A stretch of 55,096 bases of DNA from Candidatus Vogelbacteria bacterium (lineage in GTDB: Bacteria; Patescibacteria; Paceibacteria; UBA9973; UBA12445): positions 1-55,096 of the forward strand of contig JACQCW010000047.1 in assembly GCA_016201425.1 (NCBI GenBank), given 5' to 3'. Shown here one piece after another: positions 33,427 to 42,136 of the stretch. Below the pieces are notes generated by a model that saw only the letters and a program-made list of their open reading frames with translations, had not been told where the DNA came from and did no database searches. A program made the translations under genes and the position numbers. The stretch's first letter is position 1; every line of letters starts with the position of its first letter.

Positions 33427-33591
33427 ATGAATACAGCGGATACTCCACGTTGTCCAATTTGTGCTGAAGATTTTGTCATCCATAACGAAGCCAAGAAATG
33501 CAAGGCGTGTAGGGTTATGATCCATCCAGATTGTTTAGAATGGAATGCTGGGCAGTGCGGGATATACGGCTGCAAGGGAAGGGTGAATTGA
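33427..33591 (+). CDS. Prokaryotic RING-like zinc-finger protein
   Basis: 54 residues from ATG 33427 (82 if the TTG at 33343 is used). CPICAEDF, CKACRVMIHPDCLEW and GQCGIYGCKG give the spacing C-x2-C, C-x2-C-x4-H-x2-C, C-x4-C of a cross-brace finger like the Prok-RING_1 family. Bacterial RING-like fingers are usually protein-binding domains. No Shine-Dalgarno is visible before the ATG, which supports dependence on the upstream frame (coupling or readthrough). Confidence 0.65.
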   Translation: MNTADTPRCPICAEDFVIHNEAKKCKACRVMIHPDCLEWNAGQCGIYGCKGRVN

Positions 33592-33592
33592 T

Positions 33593-33718
33593 ATGATGGA
33601 CTCTATTTGGCAGTTTGTCGGATATGTCAGTGTTGTGGCGGTTCTCGTTCTCTACTTGGCTTGGTACTTCCGACAACAGGAAATACTCCAAGAAAAAGAA
33701 AATAAAAAGGAGAAATAA
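33593..33718 (+). CDS. Small single-pass membrane protein
   Basis: 41 residues: one transmembrane helix (about 8-27, GYVSVVAVLVLYLAW) and a strongly charged Lys/Glu tail. Starts next to the stop of the RING-like gene, with AAGGG upstream; ATG 33596 is an alternative. Last gene before a terminator. Function unknown. Confidence 0.6.
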   Translation: MMDSIWQFVGYVSVVAVLVLYLAWYFRQQEILQEKENKKEK

Positions 33719-33721
33719 AAA

Positions 33722-33755
33722 TACCCTCAGATTGCTCTGAGGGCTTTATTATTTA
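33722..33755. terminator. Bidirectional terminator
   Basis: CCCTCAGA-TTGC-TCTGAGGG with T-rich sequence on both sides, shared by converging small-gene clusters. Confidence 0.8.
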
Positions 33756-33959
33756 GATATCGTCCGGGCCACCACGTCCGCCCGTGTCGTCTGGTCCCGT
33801 CCCAACGTTATCTAGGCGTTCGACCCCGAAATGTGGAATCTCCTTCGTATCGGTTGTCTCCTCGAAGTGAGGTCCGCGACGTTTGCGGTTCTTGTGACCA
33901 GCACCAGGATCAACGGCGTTGTCGATATTATTTTCAGGCATCTTCTTTATTTTGGTCAT
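33753..33959 (-). CDS. Small disordered Gly/Asp-rich protein
   Basis: 68 residues, low complexity: basic middle (KNRKRRGPHF) and a Gly/Asp/Pro-rich tail (TGPDDTGGRGGPDD). AAGGAG lies 6 bases before the ATG. The 5' end overlaps the upstream gene by 26 bases. Probably unfolded or a binding peptide; no family recognised. Confidence 0.5.
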   Translation of the reverse strand: MTKIKKMPENNIDNAVDPGAGHKNRKRRGPHFEETTDTKEIPHFGVERLDNVGTGPDDTGGRGGPDDI

Positions 33960-34125
33960 CTTTTCTCCTTGCCTTGTTCACAATCTTGGTTAGGCATTCG
34001 ATCTTATAGCAGATTTGGAACTCTTTTCTTGTTCTCCTGATTAGTGCGAGGATATTGTACCCTGCACATTTACAGACAGAACACGGTCTGCCGATATCGC
34101 TGTTCGCAAATTCGAATCTGGACAT
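33934..34125 (-). CDS. Small Cys-containing basic protein
   Basis: 63 residues with CSVCKC near residue 15 and later Cys at about 39 and 44, a possible zinc site, and a very basic C-terminus (KARRKDDQNKEDA). Starts 6 bases after the stop of the gene upstream on the same strand, so translation is probably coupled; its own Shine-Dalgarno is weak. Confidence 0.5.
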   Translation of the reverse strand: MSRFEFANSDIGRPCSVCKCAGYNILALIRRTRKEFQICYKIECLTKIVNKARRKDDQNKEDA

Positions 34126-34131
34126 TATTAC

Positions 34132-34392
34132 TTACGAATTAAATGTACAGCCAGACGAGCCAGGGCCAAGCGGGCCAACGGCGTTCGTCTTAGTCTTGTT
34201 AAGCTTCTGTTCTGCCCGATCGCGCAGTTCAGCGAAGAGGGCGAGCGCACAAGCAGTCTTGTTGCAGATAGTGATCGTCCTAACCACACCGTTGCCACCA
34301 ATCCCTGCTGGTGTCCAAACGGTGACCGTGACTTCAGTGCGACAATTGTCTTCAAACTCGACATTGCAAACCACACACTTTTCGGTGATCAT
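34132..34392 (-). CDS. Small CxxC protein
   Basis: 86 residues opening MITEKCVVCNVEFEDNC, a zinc-ribbon-like half, followed by a beta-rich region (TEVTVTVWTPAG), a helical arm and a Gly/Pro-rich tail. AAGGAG is 6 bases before the ATG. Part of the four-gene minus-strand set of tiny proteins. Not recognised. Confidence 0.55.
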   Translation of the reverse strand: MITEKCVVCNVEFEDNCRTEVTVTVWTPAGIGGNGVVRTITICNKTACALALFAELRDRAEQKLNKTKTNAVGPLGPGSSGCTFNS

Positions 34393-34401
34393 TTTTTCTC
34401 C

Positions 34402-34476
34402 TTAGGCCATCGGGCCGTCATATTCGTAATCGTCATCATCGTCTTCTATACCATCGACGAAGTCGTCGGGTATCAT
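34402..34476 (-). CDS. Acidic tail peptide: separate tiny gene or frameshifted end of the upstream gene
   Basis: 24 residues, MIPDDFVDGIEDDDDDYEYD then GPMA. No Shine-Dalgarno is visible. Removing one base from the AA at 34494-34495 would join it to the end of the membrane protein at 34490-34732 as a 109-residue protein with an acidic C-terminus, in line with other homopolymer errors in this window. Confidence 0.35.
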   Translation of the reverse strand: MIPDDFVDGIEDDDDDYEYDGPMA

Positions 34477-34489
34477 CTGTGGATTTCTA

Positions 34490-34732
34490 TTACCAAGCCG
34501 TGAATGCTTTGTAGACCATGACGCAGATCCAAAAGAGCGAAATACAGTATGGAAGGGTCCAGTTGAAAAACTCGCGAACTGAGTATGGAGCATCTTTGTA
34601 GGTGAAGCATCTGAAGGGCCCATCGTAACTATTTTGGCTTGAGAAGTCATGGAATGGATCTGCTAGGCAAATTAGGAAACAGATCGGTCCCAAAAGCTTG
34701 AACACTAGCGGCGTAAATATACATGTAAACAT
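34490..34732 (-). CDS. Small membrane protein
   Basis: 80 residues with hydrophobic segments at the start (about 3-22, FTPLVFKLLGPICFLICL) and at the end (about 57-75). AAAGGAG lies 7 bases before the ATG and a TTGAAT-18-TATAAT promoter just upstream. First gene of the minus-strand set. Its frame may continue into the acidic peptide 34402-34476 if a single base is in error. Confidence 0.55.
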   Translation of the reverse strand: MFTCIFTPLVFKLLGPICFLICLADPFHDFSSQNSYDGPFRCFTYKDAPYSVREFFNWTLPYCISLFWICVMVYKAFTAW

Positions 34733-34755
34733 TTACAGTCTCCTTTCTTGTCAAT

Positions 34756-34785
34756 ATTATATTGAAAAAGACCAAATAGATTCAA
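34756..34785 (-). promoter_or_regulatory. Promoter TTGAAT-18-TATAAT
   Basis: Minus strand: -35 at 34780-34785, -10 at 34756-34761, 24 bases before the ATG at 34732. Confidence 0.55.
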
Positions 34786-34821
34786 ATAACTTTGTATCAT
34801 AATGGCTAAAAATTGTCGAGC

Positions 34822-34853
34822 AAAAATAAATGCACATCTAAATGATGTGCATT
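34822..34853 (-). terminator. Terminator for the 35675-34881 gene
   Basis: ATGCACATC/GATGTGCAT stem; on the minus strand it is followed by TTTATTTTTG. Confidence 0.75.
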
Positions 34854-34880
34854 GTTTTGAGTTTGTTTTTAGTTTTGTAA

Positions 34881-35675
34881 TCAGCCACCCACACATACAT
34901 TTGGGTCATCGTCGTGATGTGGCGTCCATCCAGAGATCTCTATTGTTCGACTCAACTCACCTTGTCGTGGTTGATTTTCCTCAATCACGCCAAACTTCGA
35001 GATAGTAAATCCCTCGTTTGAGAGCAGTTCTTCGAGGTAGGATTGAATTTTACTGAAATTTTCCAGATTGGTGATAAAACTAAAATCGTATTCAATAAAA
35101 GTTCGCCTTTCGTCTGCCGCCCCCTCGGCAGCTTCGACGATCTGCTCGAGGTTCCATTTTGCAGTTCCCTTGAGTTCTTCCTCGTGTTCCTTGATTTCTG
35201 CTTCGTGGTCTCTAATCGCACTATTGTATTTATCACGAATCGCATCAATGGCCTTTGGTTTGACTTGTGCAACAGGTGCCACAACCTTGCTTTTTGCCTC
35301 GTTCTTATCCTGTTCAATTTGATCTTCAGATTCTAGTACTCTCACGTTTTCCTCCTTACGTTTCTCGGCGCTGATTCCCAAAATATATCCGCTCCGGTTT
35401 TCATTTTGGTTGTGATATCGAGAGACTTTTCCGTTTTTTTTGCACTTATATTCGAGCTTTGTTAGTAACCTTATGACCTTTTCAGCAACAGGCAAAACCA
35501 TGAATTTGCGCTCATTTACAATATAAAAACCAATGTTGACCACTGAGCCCTTGGCCTCGAGATCATCGATTTCTTCCCAACGTCGATTCACATCTTCAGC
35601 ATAGTGTTTAGCTTGTTCCTCAATTTCACTTTCAATTTGTCTCCGAACTGTTTCCTCACTTGGTCCCAATCCCAC
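34881..35675 (-). CDS. Hypothetical coiled-coil protein
   Basis: 264 residues, not recognised. Helical N-terminus (VRRQIESEIEEQAKHYAEDV), a small alpha/beta segment (about 45-100), a long charged coiled coil (about 105-185, with DHEAEIKEHEEELK) and a beta-rich C-terminal domain ending in a His/Asp run (HHDDDPN). GTG 35675 follows AAAGGAGG at 6 bases. No membrane helix. Single gene with its own terminator. Confidence 0.6.
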   Translation of the reverse strand: MGLGPSEETVRRQIESEIEEQAKHYAEDVNRRWEEIDDLEAKGSVVNIGFYIVNERKFMVLPVAEKVIRLLTKLEYKCKKNGKVSRYHNQNENRSGYILGISAEKRKEENVRVLESEDQIEQDKNEAKSKVVAPVAQVKPKAIDAIRDKYNSAIRDHEAEIKEHEEELKGTAKWNLEQIVEAAEGAADERRTFIEYDFSFITNLENFSKIQSYLEELLSNEGFTISKFGVIEENQPRQGELSRTIEISGWTPHHDDDPNVCVGG

Positions 35676-35785
35676 AACATCCTCCTTTGTAAAAGATCTA
35701 AATGTTTCTTATTTGTTGTAGCACCAAAGAGGTTACTTGTAAAGGTATTCGTAAACGTTCCAATATTCTTAAGAACGTGGAAATA

Positions 35786-36260
35786 TTACTCCAAGACCCT
35801 AATATATTTTTGGGGGATTATCTGAGGAACCAAAATTTCTGGCATATCTATAGAATCGGGAATACCATCTGGTGCATTTTTAAGTAGTTGAAAGTGGCCT
35901 GTAGTGTAAGGCGTAGTTTTAAACTGTTCTGGATTATGGATGTTGTCTCCATCTGTGCGTTCGGGTCTTTTATACCACCTTAAAAAATCTTTCAATGTCA
36001 TTAAATTTTCCCAATAGGGGATTCCTTGTTCTCTAAGCGCCGCAATCTCCGACCAACCTTTTGAAGGTGTTGAGGTTTATAATTTTTTATGTTTTCATAC
36101 TGAAATCGTAAAGTAGAAAGATCTTGCTTTATATATCTATTTGTTGCCCCACCCAATCCATGTCCAATCTCTAAAAAAGGATAGGCATAAATATTATTTC
36201 GACACTCTTTCGTGTTAGGATACTTTCTTTTTTGTCTAATCGATGTTCTGGATGTTTCAT
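35786..36260 (-). CDS. Unrecognised protein broken by two single-base deletions
   Basis: Three frames join if one A is restored in the six-A run (plus-strand T6 at 36228-36233) and one G in the minus-strand GG (plus CC at 36057-36058). The joined protein is about 157 residues: MKHPEHRLDKK, then FLEIGHGLGGATNRYIKQDL, then KGWSEIAALREQGIPYWENL, then DFLRWYKRPERTDGDNIHN and a C-terminus rich in Pro and Ile. Each repaired junction reads smoothly, which argues for sequence error rather than decay. It starts 8 bases after the M20 peptidase stop, so the two form a unit. Function unknown. Confidence 0.5.
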
Positions 36261-36268
36261 CAATTAGT

Positions 36269-37657
36269 TTATTTAATCTTAGCTAATTCTGCAAAAAGAT
36301 GAATGGTTGAGATGATGCATTTTTTCCAGTCTGGAAGATAAAGAGATTCGTTCCACGAATGGGCGTTGGTTTGAGGATCTTCGACACCCACCAAAAGTGC
36401 CGGGGCGTCGTTTAAAGCTTTGGTAAATGGTTCTACAAAGCCTATAGAGCCACCGGAGCCGATGAACACCGGTGCGCGACCATACCCTTTTTCAATAGCA
36501 ATTTTAGCTGCAGTAAAAGCCTTGTGTTTGGTGTCGGTTTTCCACCACGAAACAGATGTGTGTGGTTTAATGTCCATTACAATACCTTTCGGCGCGCAAT
36601 CGAGGAGATATTTCGTGAGCGACGCTAAAGTTTTTTCGGGACTCATGTTGGGCACTATTCGGATGCCTATATGTGCCCAAGCTGAGTCTACAATAATGTT
36701 TGAGACCTGCTCGCGCGATGAAGCCTGGATTGCATTGACAGAGAGCGATGGTCTAAACCAGATCTGCTCGTTGGGTGAGTATTCGCTGTCATGCTCGAGC
36801 TTCACATCTTCGAGGACACAGGCTTGTTCGCGAAATATCTCTTCGTTCCAGGGCAGATCATGAATAATCTTTTTCTCTTCTACAGATAGTTTTGCCACGT
36901 CGTCGTAAATTTCAGGAATCAAAATTTTGCCTTTATCATCTGTAAGTTTTGCAATTATTTTAGCAAGAGCTTGAACGGGATCAGGCAGCGGCCCGCCCCA
37001 CATACCCGAGTGTACTGGTTGTTTAAGTGCTGATACTGTGATATCTACGGCAACTATGCCTCGTAACTGTGTTGTTACGGCGGGGATTCCAATATCGTAA
37101 TTTCCGGTATCTGAAAGAATGATATAGTCGGCCATCAGTTTATCCCTGTACTGATTTAGAAGATGCGGCAAATTTTCTGAGCCGATCTCTTCTTCTCCCT
37201 CGATAATTATTTTTACATTCAATGGCAGTTCGCCAGATGACTTTAAATATGAAGACACTGAGGCAATAGTCGACATAACTCCGGCCTTGTCATCTGCTGC
37301 ACCACGGCCATACAACCTGTCTCCCTTAAGCTCCGGTTCGAATGGTTTACTGTTCCATTTTTTTACATCACCAGTGGGCTGCACGTCATGGTGCGCGTAC
37401 ATGAGAACAGTTTTTGCGTCCTTTTTACCGAGCCACTCGCCATACGCATAAGGATGGCCACCATTAACCTCTAATATTTCAACATTTTGTAGTCCTGCTT
37501 CTTTCATCAGCGCACCTACGGCAGATGCCGAACTTGCGACATTTTTTCGATCAAAACCGTTGGTCGATATGCTGGGAATTCGTACCAGAGATTTTAGGTC
37601 TTCAAGAAAGTTCTCGTAATTTTCTTCAAAATATTTTAAGGCGTTTTCTGTTTGCAT
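36269..37657 (-). CDS. M20-family dipeptidase/carboxypeptidase
   Basis: 462 residues. Metal site residues are in MYAHHDVQP, GRGAADDKAG (bridging Asp), EGEEEIGSEN (catalytic and ligand Glu) and the C-terminal HSWNES; the dimerisation domain with QPVHSGMWGG sits in the middle. This layout matches PepV/CNDP-like di-zinc dipeptidases that hydrolyse short peptides in the cytoplasm. AT-rich core-type gene with no Shine-Dalgarno; TAAACT ends 10 bases before the ATG. Confidence 0.92.
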   Translation of the reverse strand: MQTENALKYFEENYENFLEDLKSLVRIPSISTNGFDRKNVASSASAVGALMKEAGLQNVEILEVNGGHPYAYGEWLGKKDAKTVLMYAHHDVQPTGDVKKWNSKPFEPELKGDRLYGRGAADDKAGVMSTIASVSSYLKSSGELPLNVKIIIEGEEEIGSENLPHLLNQYRDKLMADYIILSDTGNYDIGIPAVTTQLRGIVAVDITVSALKQPVHSGMWGGPLPDPVQALAKIIAKLTDDKGKILIPEIYDDVAKLSVEEKKIIHDLPWNEEIFREQACVLEDVKLEHDSEYSPNEQIWFRPSLSVNAIQASSREQVSNIIVDSAWAHIGIRIVPNMSPEKTLASLTKYLLDCAPKGIVMDIKPHTSVSWWKTDTKHKAFTAAKIAIEKGYGRAPVFIGSGGSIGFVEPFTKALNDAPALLVGVEDPQTNAHSWNESLYLPDWKKCIISTIHLFAELAKIK

Positions 37658-37704
37658 AATTAATGAAAGTTTAAAACTTATGTCTTAAAATGTAAAGACT
37701 GATA

Positions 37705-37733
37705 TTGCAATAGAACACCTCCTTTGATAATGT
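37705..37733 (+). promoter_or_regulatory. Promoter TTGCAA-17-TAATGT
   Basis: -35 at 37705-37710, -10 at 37728-37733. The leader carries GAAATTTGAAAAAGAGAAAGGAG, the same TTTGAAA box found in other leaders, directly joined to the Shine-Dalgarno. Confidence 0.55.
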
Positions 37734-37776
37734 ATTGGCAGATATAGAAATTTGAAAAAGAGAAAGGAGACACAGG

Positions 37777-38610
37777 ATGATTAATGATTTTTTGCCTAGA
37801 TATTATGAGGCGTACGGGACTGATGTGAAGTTTACAATTTTGCAAAGTTACGTCGTAAAGAATCATGAGGTCGCGTGGTTGGAATATACCGGCACTGTGC
37901 TCTGCGATCTTACTGGTGAAGGTAAGGAGGGGCAGCAATTTGTCGGCCGCGAGCTTTATTGTGAATGCAATTTTAAGGAAGGGGTTGGCTGGCAGATTCA
38001 TCCGGAACATGGCCTGACAAGTATCGGCGAGCCGGAAAAATGTCGATATCGCAAAGCTGTTGTGCGATTGCGTCACAAGGAATTGAGGAAAGAATTTTTG
38101 GAGCAGTTCAAGCGACCAATCAAAAACCACATTCCTGAAATTATTTTGGCCCTGATTGAGAAGGTCAAAGTAGGACAATTTATCGAGGATGGTAGTGGTG
38201 CAAACTTTTGGGGCGGATACTTTTATCTCCCCACAGTGGCAGATATCACCCACCAATGGGTGTGTGAGGTTGCGGAGGTCGCAGAGCAGATGGTAAAAGA
38301 GAAAAAGATTAGTCTTGAAGGCGCCGTCGTTACGCCATATCGCAAACCACCTCGGGCAAGGTGGATTGAAGAATTTCGATTTCAAGTTGATAAAAAGGGG
38401 TGGATAGTAATTGGGTATCTTCCGGCATATCGCCACATGAAACAAGTCTGGAAATTCAAAATAGTTGGAGCAGATGGAAAAAAGGTTGGGCACACTATTC
38501 CAAAAGTCCCCCTTCTTTTTCCTTCAGATTTTGGTCCGGATGTTGAGGACGTAGCACGAGTTGAGAAGACCTTGATGGATTATCTGGACGAGGTGCTAAA
38601 TAAAAGTTAA
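37777..38610 (+). CDS. Hypothetical soluble protein
   Basis: 277 residues of unknown function, mixed alpha/beta. Notable features: two Cys in LYCECNFKEGVGWQIHPEHG, the sequence NFWGGYFYLPTVADITHQW, and a basic loop YRKPPRARWIEEFRF. No signal peptide or membrane helix. AAAGGAG sits 7 bases before the ATG. Longest of the unrecognised Shine-Dalgarno-class proteins in this part; single-gene unit with its own terminator. Confidence 0.6.
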   Translation: MINDFLPRYYEAYGTDVKFTILQSYVVKNHEVAWLEYTGTVLCDLTGEGKEGQQFVGRELYCECNFKEGVGWQIHPEHGLTSIGEPEKCRYRKAVVRLRHKELRKEFLEQFKRPIKNHIPEIILALIEKVKVGQFIEDGSGANFWGGYFYLPTVADITHQWVCEVAEVAEQMVKEKKISLEGAVVTPYRKPPRARWIEEFRFQVDKKGWIVIGYLPAYRHMKQVWKFKIVGADGKKVGHTIPKVPLLFPSDFGPDVEDVARVEKTLMDYLDEVLNKS

Positions 38611-38616
38611 TCTTTC

Positions 38617-38647
38617 ATACCGCCAGTTTGCTCGGGCGGTTTTTTCT
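38617..38647 (+). terminator. Rho-independent terminator
   Basis: ACCGCC/GGCGGT stem with ten-base loop, then TTTTTTC. Confidence 0.8.
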
Positions 38648-38688
38648 TGGTTGCTATTCAGTGCTAAATATTGTAATTTTAACTATAT

Positions 38689-41016
38689 ATGAAAGACTCA
38701 AAAATAAACAATTACGATCATAAAAAAATTGAAACGAAATGGCAGAAGAGATGGGAGAAGAGCGGAATATATAAGGCACTCGATAAATCAAAAAAGCCGA
38801 AGTTTTATTCTCTAATTGAATTCCCATATCCGTCTGGCGATGGTTTGCATGTCGGGCACATCAGGAGCAATACGGCGATGGATATAATATCAAGAAAGAG
38901 ACGAATGGAGGGATATAATGTTCTGTATCCAATTGGCTGGGATGCGTTTGGGTTACCGACTGAGAATTACGCGATTAAAACAGGAATTCATCCAATTAAA
39001 ATTACAAAGCAGAATACAGATACATTTAGAAGGCAGCTCAAGTCTTGCGGTTTCTCTTTTGATTGGGATAGAGAGGTGAACACAACTGACCCGGGCTATT
39101 ATAAATGGACTCAGTGGATCTTTTTGCAGCTTTTGAAGAATGGTTTGGCGTATAAAAAGAAGATGCCAATTAACTGGTGTTTGTCTTGTAAAATTGGGTT
39201 GGCCAACGAAGAGGTGATAGACAACCACTGCGAGAGGTGCGGCGGCGAAACTGACAAGCGTGAGAAGGAGCAGTGGATGTTGGCAATAACAAAATATGCA
39301 GAGAAGCTAGATAAAGATCTTGATCTTGTTGATTATACACCAAACATAAAACTTCAGCAGAGAAATTGGATAGGGAGGAGTGAGGGGGCGGAGATTGATT
39401 TTAAGATCAGGGGGAATCCTGAGTCAATCACAGTTTTCACAACTCGGGCCGATACAATTTTTGGTGCTACTTACTTAGTTCTGGCTCCGGATCACCCAAT
39501 TCTCGTATCTTTGAAGTCTAAGATTTTAAACTGGCAGGAGGTTGGGTCTTATGGGTTGGAGACAAAGAAAAAGACAGAGGTGGAAAGAACATCTGAAGGC
39601 AAGGAAAAGACGGGCGTGGAGTTAAAAGGAATTAAGGCAATAAATCCTGCGAACCAAAGGGAGATTCCAATTTTTGTGGCCGATTATGTTCTATCCCATT
39701 ATGGTACTGGTGCGATTATGGCTGTGCCCGCACATGATAAGAGAGATAAAGAATTTGCCGAGAAGTTTGGTTTGTCCATCGTTGATGAACCTTTTGTAAA
39801 CGCTGAAGAGATCACAAGAAAAGTTGGGGGAAAGATAACTATAAATTACAAACTCCGGGACTGGGTATTTTCGAGGCAGAGATATTGGGGGGAGCCAATA
39901 CCGGTTATTAATTGTGAGACCTGTGGCTTAGTGTCAGTGCCTGAAAAAGATTTACCGGTGAAGTTACCAAATATTAAGAATTACAAGCCGACAGATACTG
40001 GCGAGTCGCCGCTTGCGTTAGTTGAAAGTTGGGTGAGAGTGCGATGTCCAAAATGTAAAGAGTGGGCGAAGCGCGAAACAGACACAATGCCAAATTGGGC
40101 CGGTTCAAGCTGGTACTATTTGCGCTACATTGATGCGAAAAACAAAAAAGCTTTTGCTGATTCAAAGAAGTTAAAGAGCTGGTTGCCAGTAGATTGGTAT
40201 AACGGTGGGATGGAGCATGTAACCTTACACTTATTGTACTCAAGATTTTGGCATAAGTTTTTGTATGATCAAAAATTAGTTCCGACTAAGGAGCCGTACA
40301 AAAAGCGAACGGCGCACGGTTTTGTGTTGGCACCCGATGGTCAGAAGATGTCTAAGTCCAAAGGCAATGTTATTAATCCGGATTCTATAGTCAAATTACT
40401 TGGTGCCGATACACTAAGAGTTTACGAAATGTTTATGGGCCCTTTTGCGGATGCAATTAGTTGGAATACCGAGAGCGTGGCAGGTTCACGAAGGTTTATA
40501 GAACGTGTATGGCGAGCTGCGGAAAAAGTTTCTGGGAATAAAAAAGAGAAAAATGATGAGCTCGAATACTTGGTAAATAATACAGTTAAAAAGGTTTCGG
40601 ACGATTATGAGGGGATGAAATTTAATACGGCAGTTTCGGCCATGATGATTTTATTAAATGAGTTCGATAGGGTAGAGTTTATTCCAAAAAGTTGTTTTGA
40701 AACATTTTTAATTTTACTTGCGCCGCTCGCTCCACATGTTACCGAAGAGTTGTGGGAGACTCTTGGAAATAAAAAATCCATCCATTTTTCTCTTTGGCCT
40801 AAATATAAATTAGACCACAAAAAGAATTGTAAAATTAAAATTGTCATTCAAGTTAATAGTAAGGTTAGAGATATGGCGGAAGTCGCGATGGACCTTTCTG
40901 ATGAAGAGCTAAAAGTCCTTGTATTACAAAGGGAAAATGTAAATAAGTGGATCAATGGACAGGCGGTAAAAAAGGTCTTTATAGTCAAAAATAGGTTGAT
41001 TAATATTGTCATTTGA
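38689..41016 (+). CDS. leuS: Leucyl-tRNA synthetase
   Basis: 775 residues. HIGH motif in GLHVGHIRSN, zinc knuckle CLSCKIG...CERCG, an editing domain containing FTTRADTIFGATY and GTGAIMAVPAHDKRD, KMSKSKGN near residue 550 and a short anticodon domain. It charges tRNA-Leu and clears mischarged products. The chain is shorter than typical bacterial LeuRS (about 800-860), mainly at the C-terminus. The start ATG has no Shine-Dalgarno; a TGTAAT lies 11 bases upstream. Stop is TGA. Confidence 0.95.
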   Translation: MKDSKINNYDHKKIETKWQKRWEKSGIYKALDKSKKPKFYSLIEFPYPSGDGLHVGHIRSNTAMDIISRKRRMEGYNVLYPIGWDAFGLPTENYAIKTGIHPIKITKQNTDTFRRQLKSCGFSFDWDREVNTTDPGYYKWTQWIFLQLLKNGLAYKKKMPINWCLSCKIGLANEEVIDNHCERCGGETDKREKEQWMLAITKYAEKLDKDLDLVDYTPNIKLQQRNWIGRSEGAEIDFKIRGNPESITVFTTRADTIFGATYLVLAPDHPILVSLKSKILNWQEVGSYGLETKKKTEVERTSEGKEKTGVELKGIKAINPANQREIPIFVADYVLSHYGTGAIMAVPAHDKRDKEFAEKFGLSIVDEPFVNAEEITRKVGGKITINYKLRDWVFSRQRYWGEPIPVINCETCGLVSVPEKDLPVKLPNIKNYKPTDTGESPLALVESWVRVRCPKCKEWAKRETDTMPNWAGSSWYYLRYIDAKNKKAFADSKKLKSWLPVDWYNGGMEHVTLHLLYSRFWHKFLYDQKLVPTKEPYKKRTAHGFVLAPDGQKMSKSKGNVINPDSIVKLLGADTLRVYEMFMGPFADAISWNTESVAGSRRFIERVWRAAEKVSGNKKEKNDELEYLVNNTVKKVSDDYEGMKFNTAVSAMMILLNEFDRVEFIPKSCFETFLILLAPLAPHVTEELWETLGNKKSIHFSLWPKYKLDHKKNCKIKIVIQVNSKVRDMAEVAMDLSDEELKVLVLQRENVNKWINGQAVKKVFIVKNRLINIVI

Positions 41017-41025
41017 CAACATGTA

Positions 41026-41054
41026 TTGACTTTAAAAAAGGAAAATGTTAGAAC
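41026..41054 (+). promoter_or_regulatory. Promoter TTGACT-17-TAGAAC
   Basis: -35 at 41026-41031, -10 at 41049-41054, then 6 bases to the ATG at 41061 (leaderless spacing). Confidence 0.5.
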
Positions 41055-41060
41055 ATCTAT

Positions 41061-42107
41061 ATGGCAAAAACAAACAAATTATCATTTAATCCACAGAAGG
41101 TAACCAAGAGCTTCCTCTCAGTACTACCAGAGAGGTCGAGGAGCGTGCTCAAGAAGCGATTTGGTCTAGATGAGGATTCTCCAAAGATGACTTTGGAGGC
41201 AATAGGCAAGGCCTATAAAATTACAAGAGAAAGAGTTCGACAGATCGAGAACTCTGCTATTAGCACTATCAGAAAGTCTGATGCATTTGGGGCTTATAAG
41301 CATGTCTTTGATGAACTTAAAAAGTATATGCATGAGTTTGGGGGAATTGTGCACGAACAAGATTTCCTCGATCATCTTTCTAAAGATAAGGACTTTCAGA
41401 ACCACATCAACTTCTTTTTGGTGCTCGGTGAACAGTTTGAGAAACTAAAAGAGGATGAAGAGTTTAAGCATCGTTGGAGTTTGGATACAGACACTTCAGA
41501 AAAGGTACACGAATCCCTCCGCTCTTTATATAAAAGTTTGTCTGAAGACGATCTTATTTCTGAGAGCGAAATGATAATGCGATTCTTTGACCACTTAAAA
41601 CACATTACAAAAGATGCGAGAGATGAAGAGTTGGCACGAAGATGGCTTTCTTTATCTAAAAAGATTGATAAGAATAGTCTTGGTGAGTGGGGCGTTGCAA
41701 GTTCCCCAAACATTAAAACAAGGGGTATTAGAGATTTGGCATACTTAATTTTACGACGACACGGTTCACCTATGCACTTTGAAGAGGTAGCTAAGGCAAT
41801 TACAAAAACTTTTGGAAAAGAGGCTAATGTTGCCACTTGCCACAACGAATTAATTAAGGATAAGAGATTTGTATTGGTAGGACGAGGCTTGTATGCACTC
41901 TCGAAGTGGGGTTATGCACGGGGTAACGTCAGAGATATAATTAAGACAATCATTGAGAAGGACGGTCCTCAAACGAAAGATGAAATTCTTAAAAAGGTTC
42001 TTCGCGAAAGATACGTCAAAGAGAATACTGTCTTGGTAAATCTTCAGAACAGTCGATTTTTCAAGAAGGATAAAGAGGGGAAATATTCTCTAGCTAGTCA
42101 ATCATAA
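41061..42107 (+). CDS. Sigma-70 region 4-like regulator with HARE-HTH/RpoE-delta-like domains
   Basis: 348 residues. The N-terminus (about 15-70) has a sigma region 4 helix-turn-helix: LPERSRSVLKKRFGL ... TLEAIGKAYKITRERVRQIE. It lacks regions 2 and 3, so it is not a full sigma factor. The C-terminal half (about 225-345) contains two winged-helix-type repeats, RDLAYLILRRHGSPMHFEEV and RDIIKTIIEKDGPQTKDEI, like the HARE domain of RNA polymerase delta. A role in transcription regulation through polymerase binding is likely; DNA target unknown. Confidence 0.75.
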   Translation: MAKTNKLSFNPQKVTKSFLSVLPERSRSVLKKRFGLDEDSPKMTLEAIGKAYKITRERVRQIENSAISTIRKSDAFGAYKHVFDELKKYMHEFGGIVHEQDFLDHLSKDKDFQNHINFFLVLGEQFEKLKEDEEFKHRWSLDTDTSEKVHESLRSLYKSLSEDDLISESEMIMRFFDHLKHITKDARDEELARRWLSLSKKIDKNSLGEWGVASSPNIKTRGIRDLAYLILRRHGSPMHFEEVAKAITKTFGKEANVATCHNELIKDKRFVLVGRGLYALSKWGYARGNVRDIIKTIIEKDGPQTKDEILKKVLRERYVKENTVLVNLQNSRFFKKDKEGKYSLASQS

Positions 42108-42136
42108 ATAAGATATACTATACCTAAGCGTATAGC

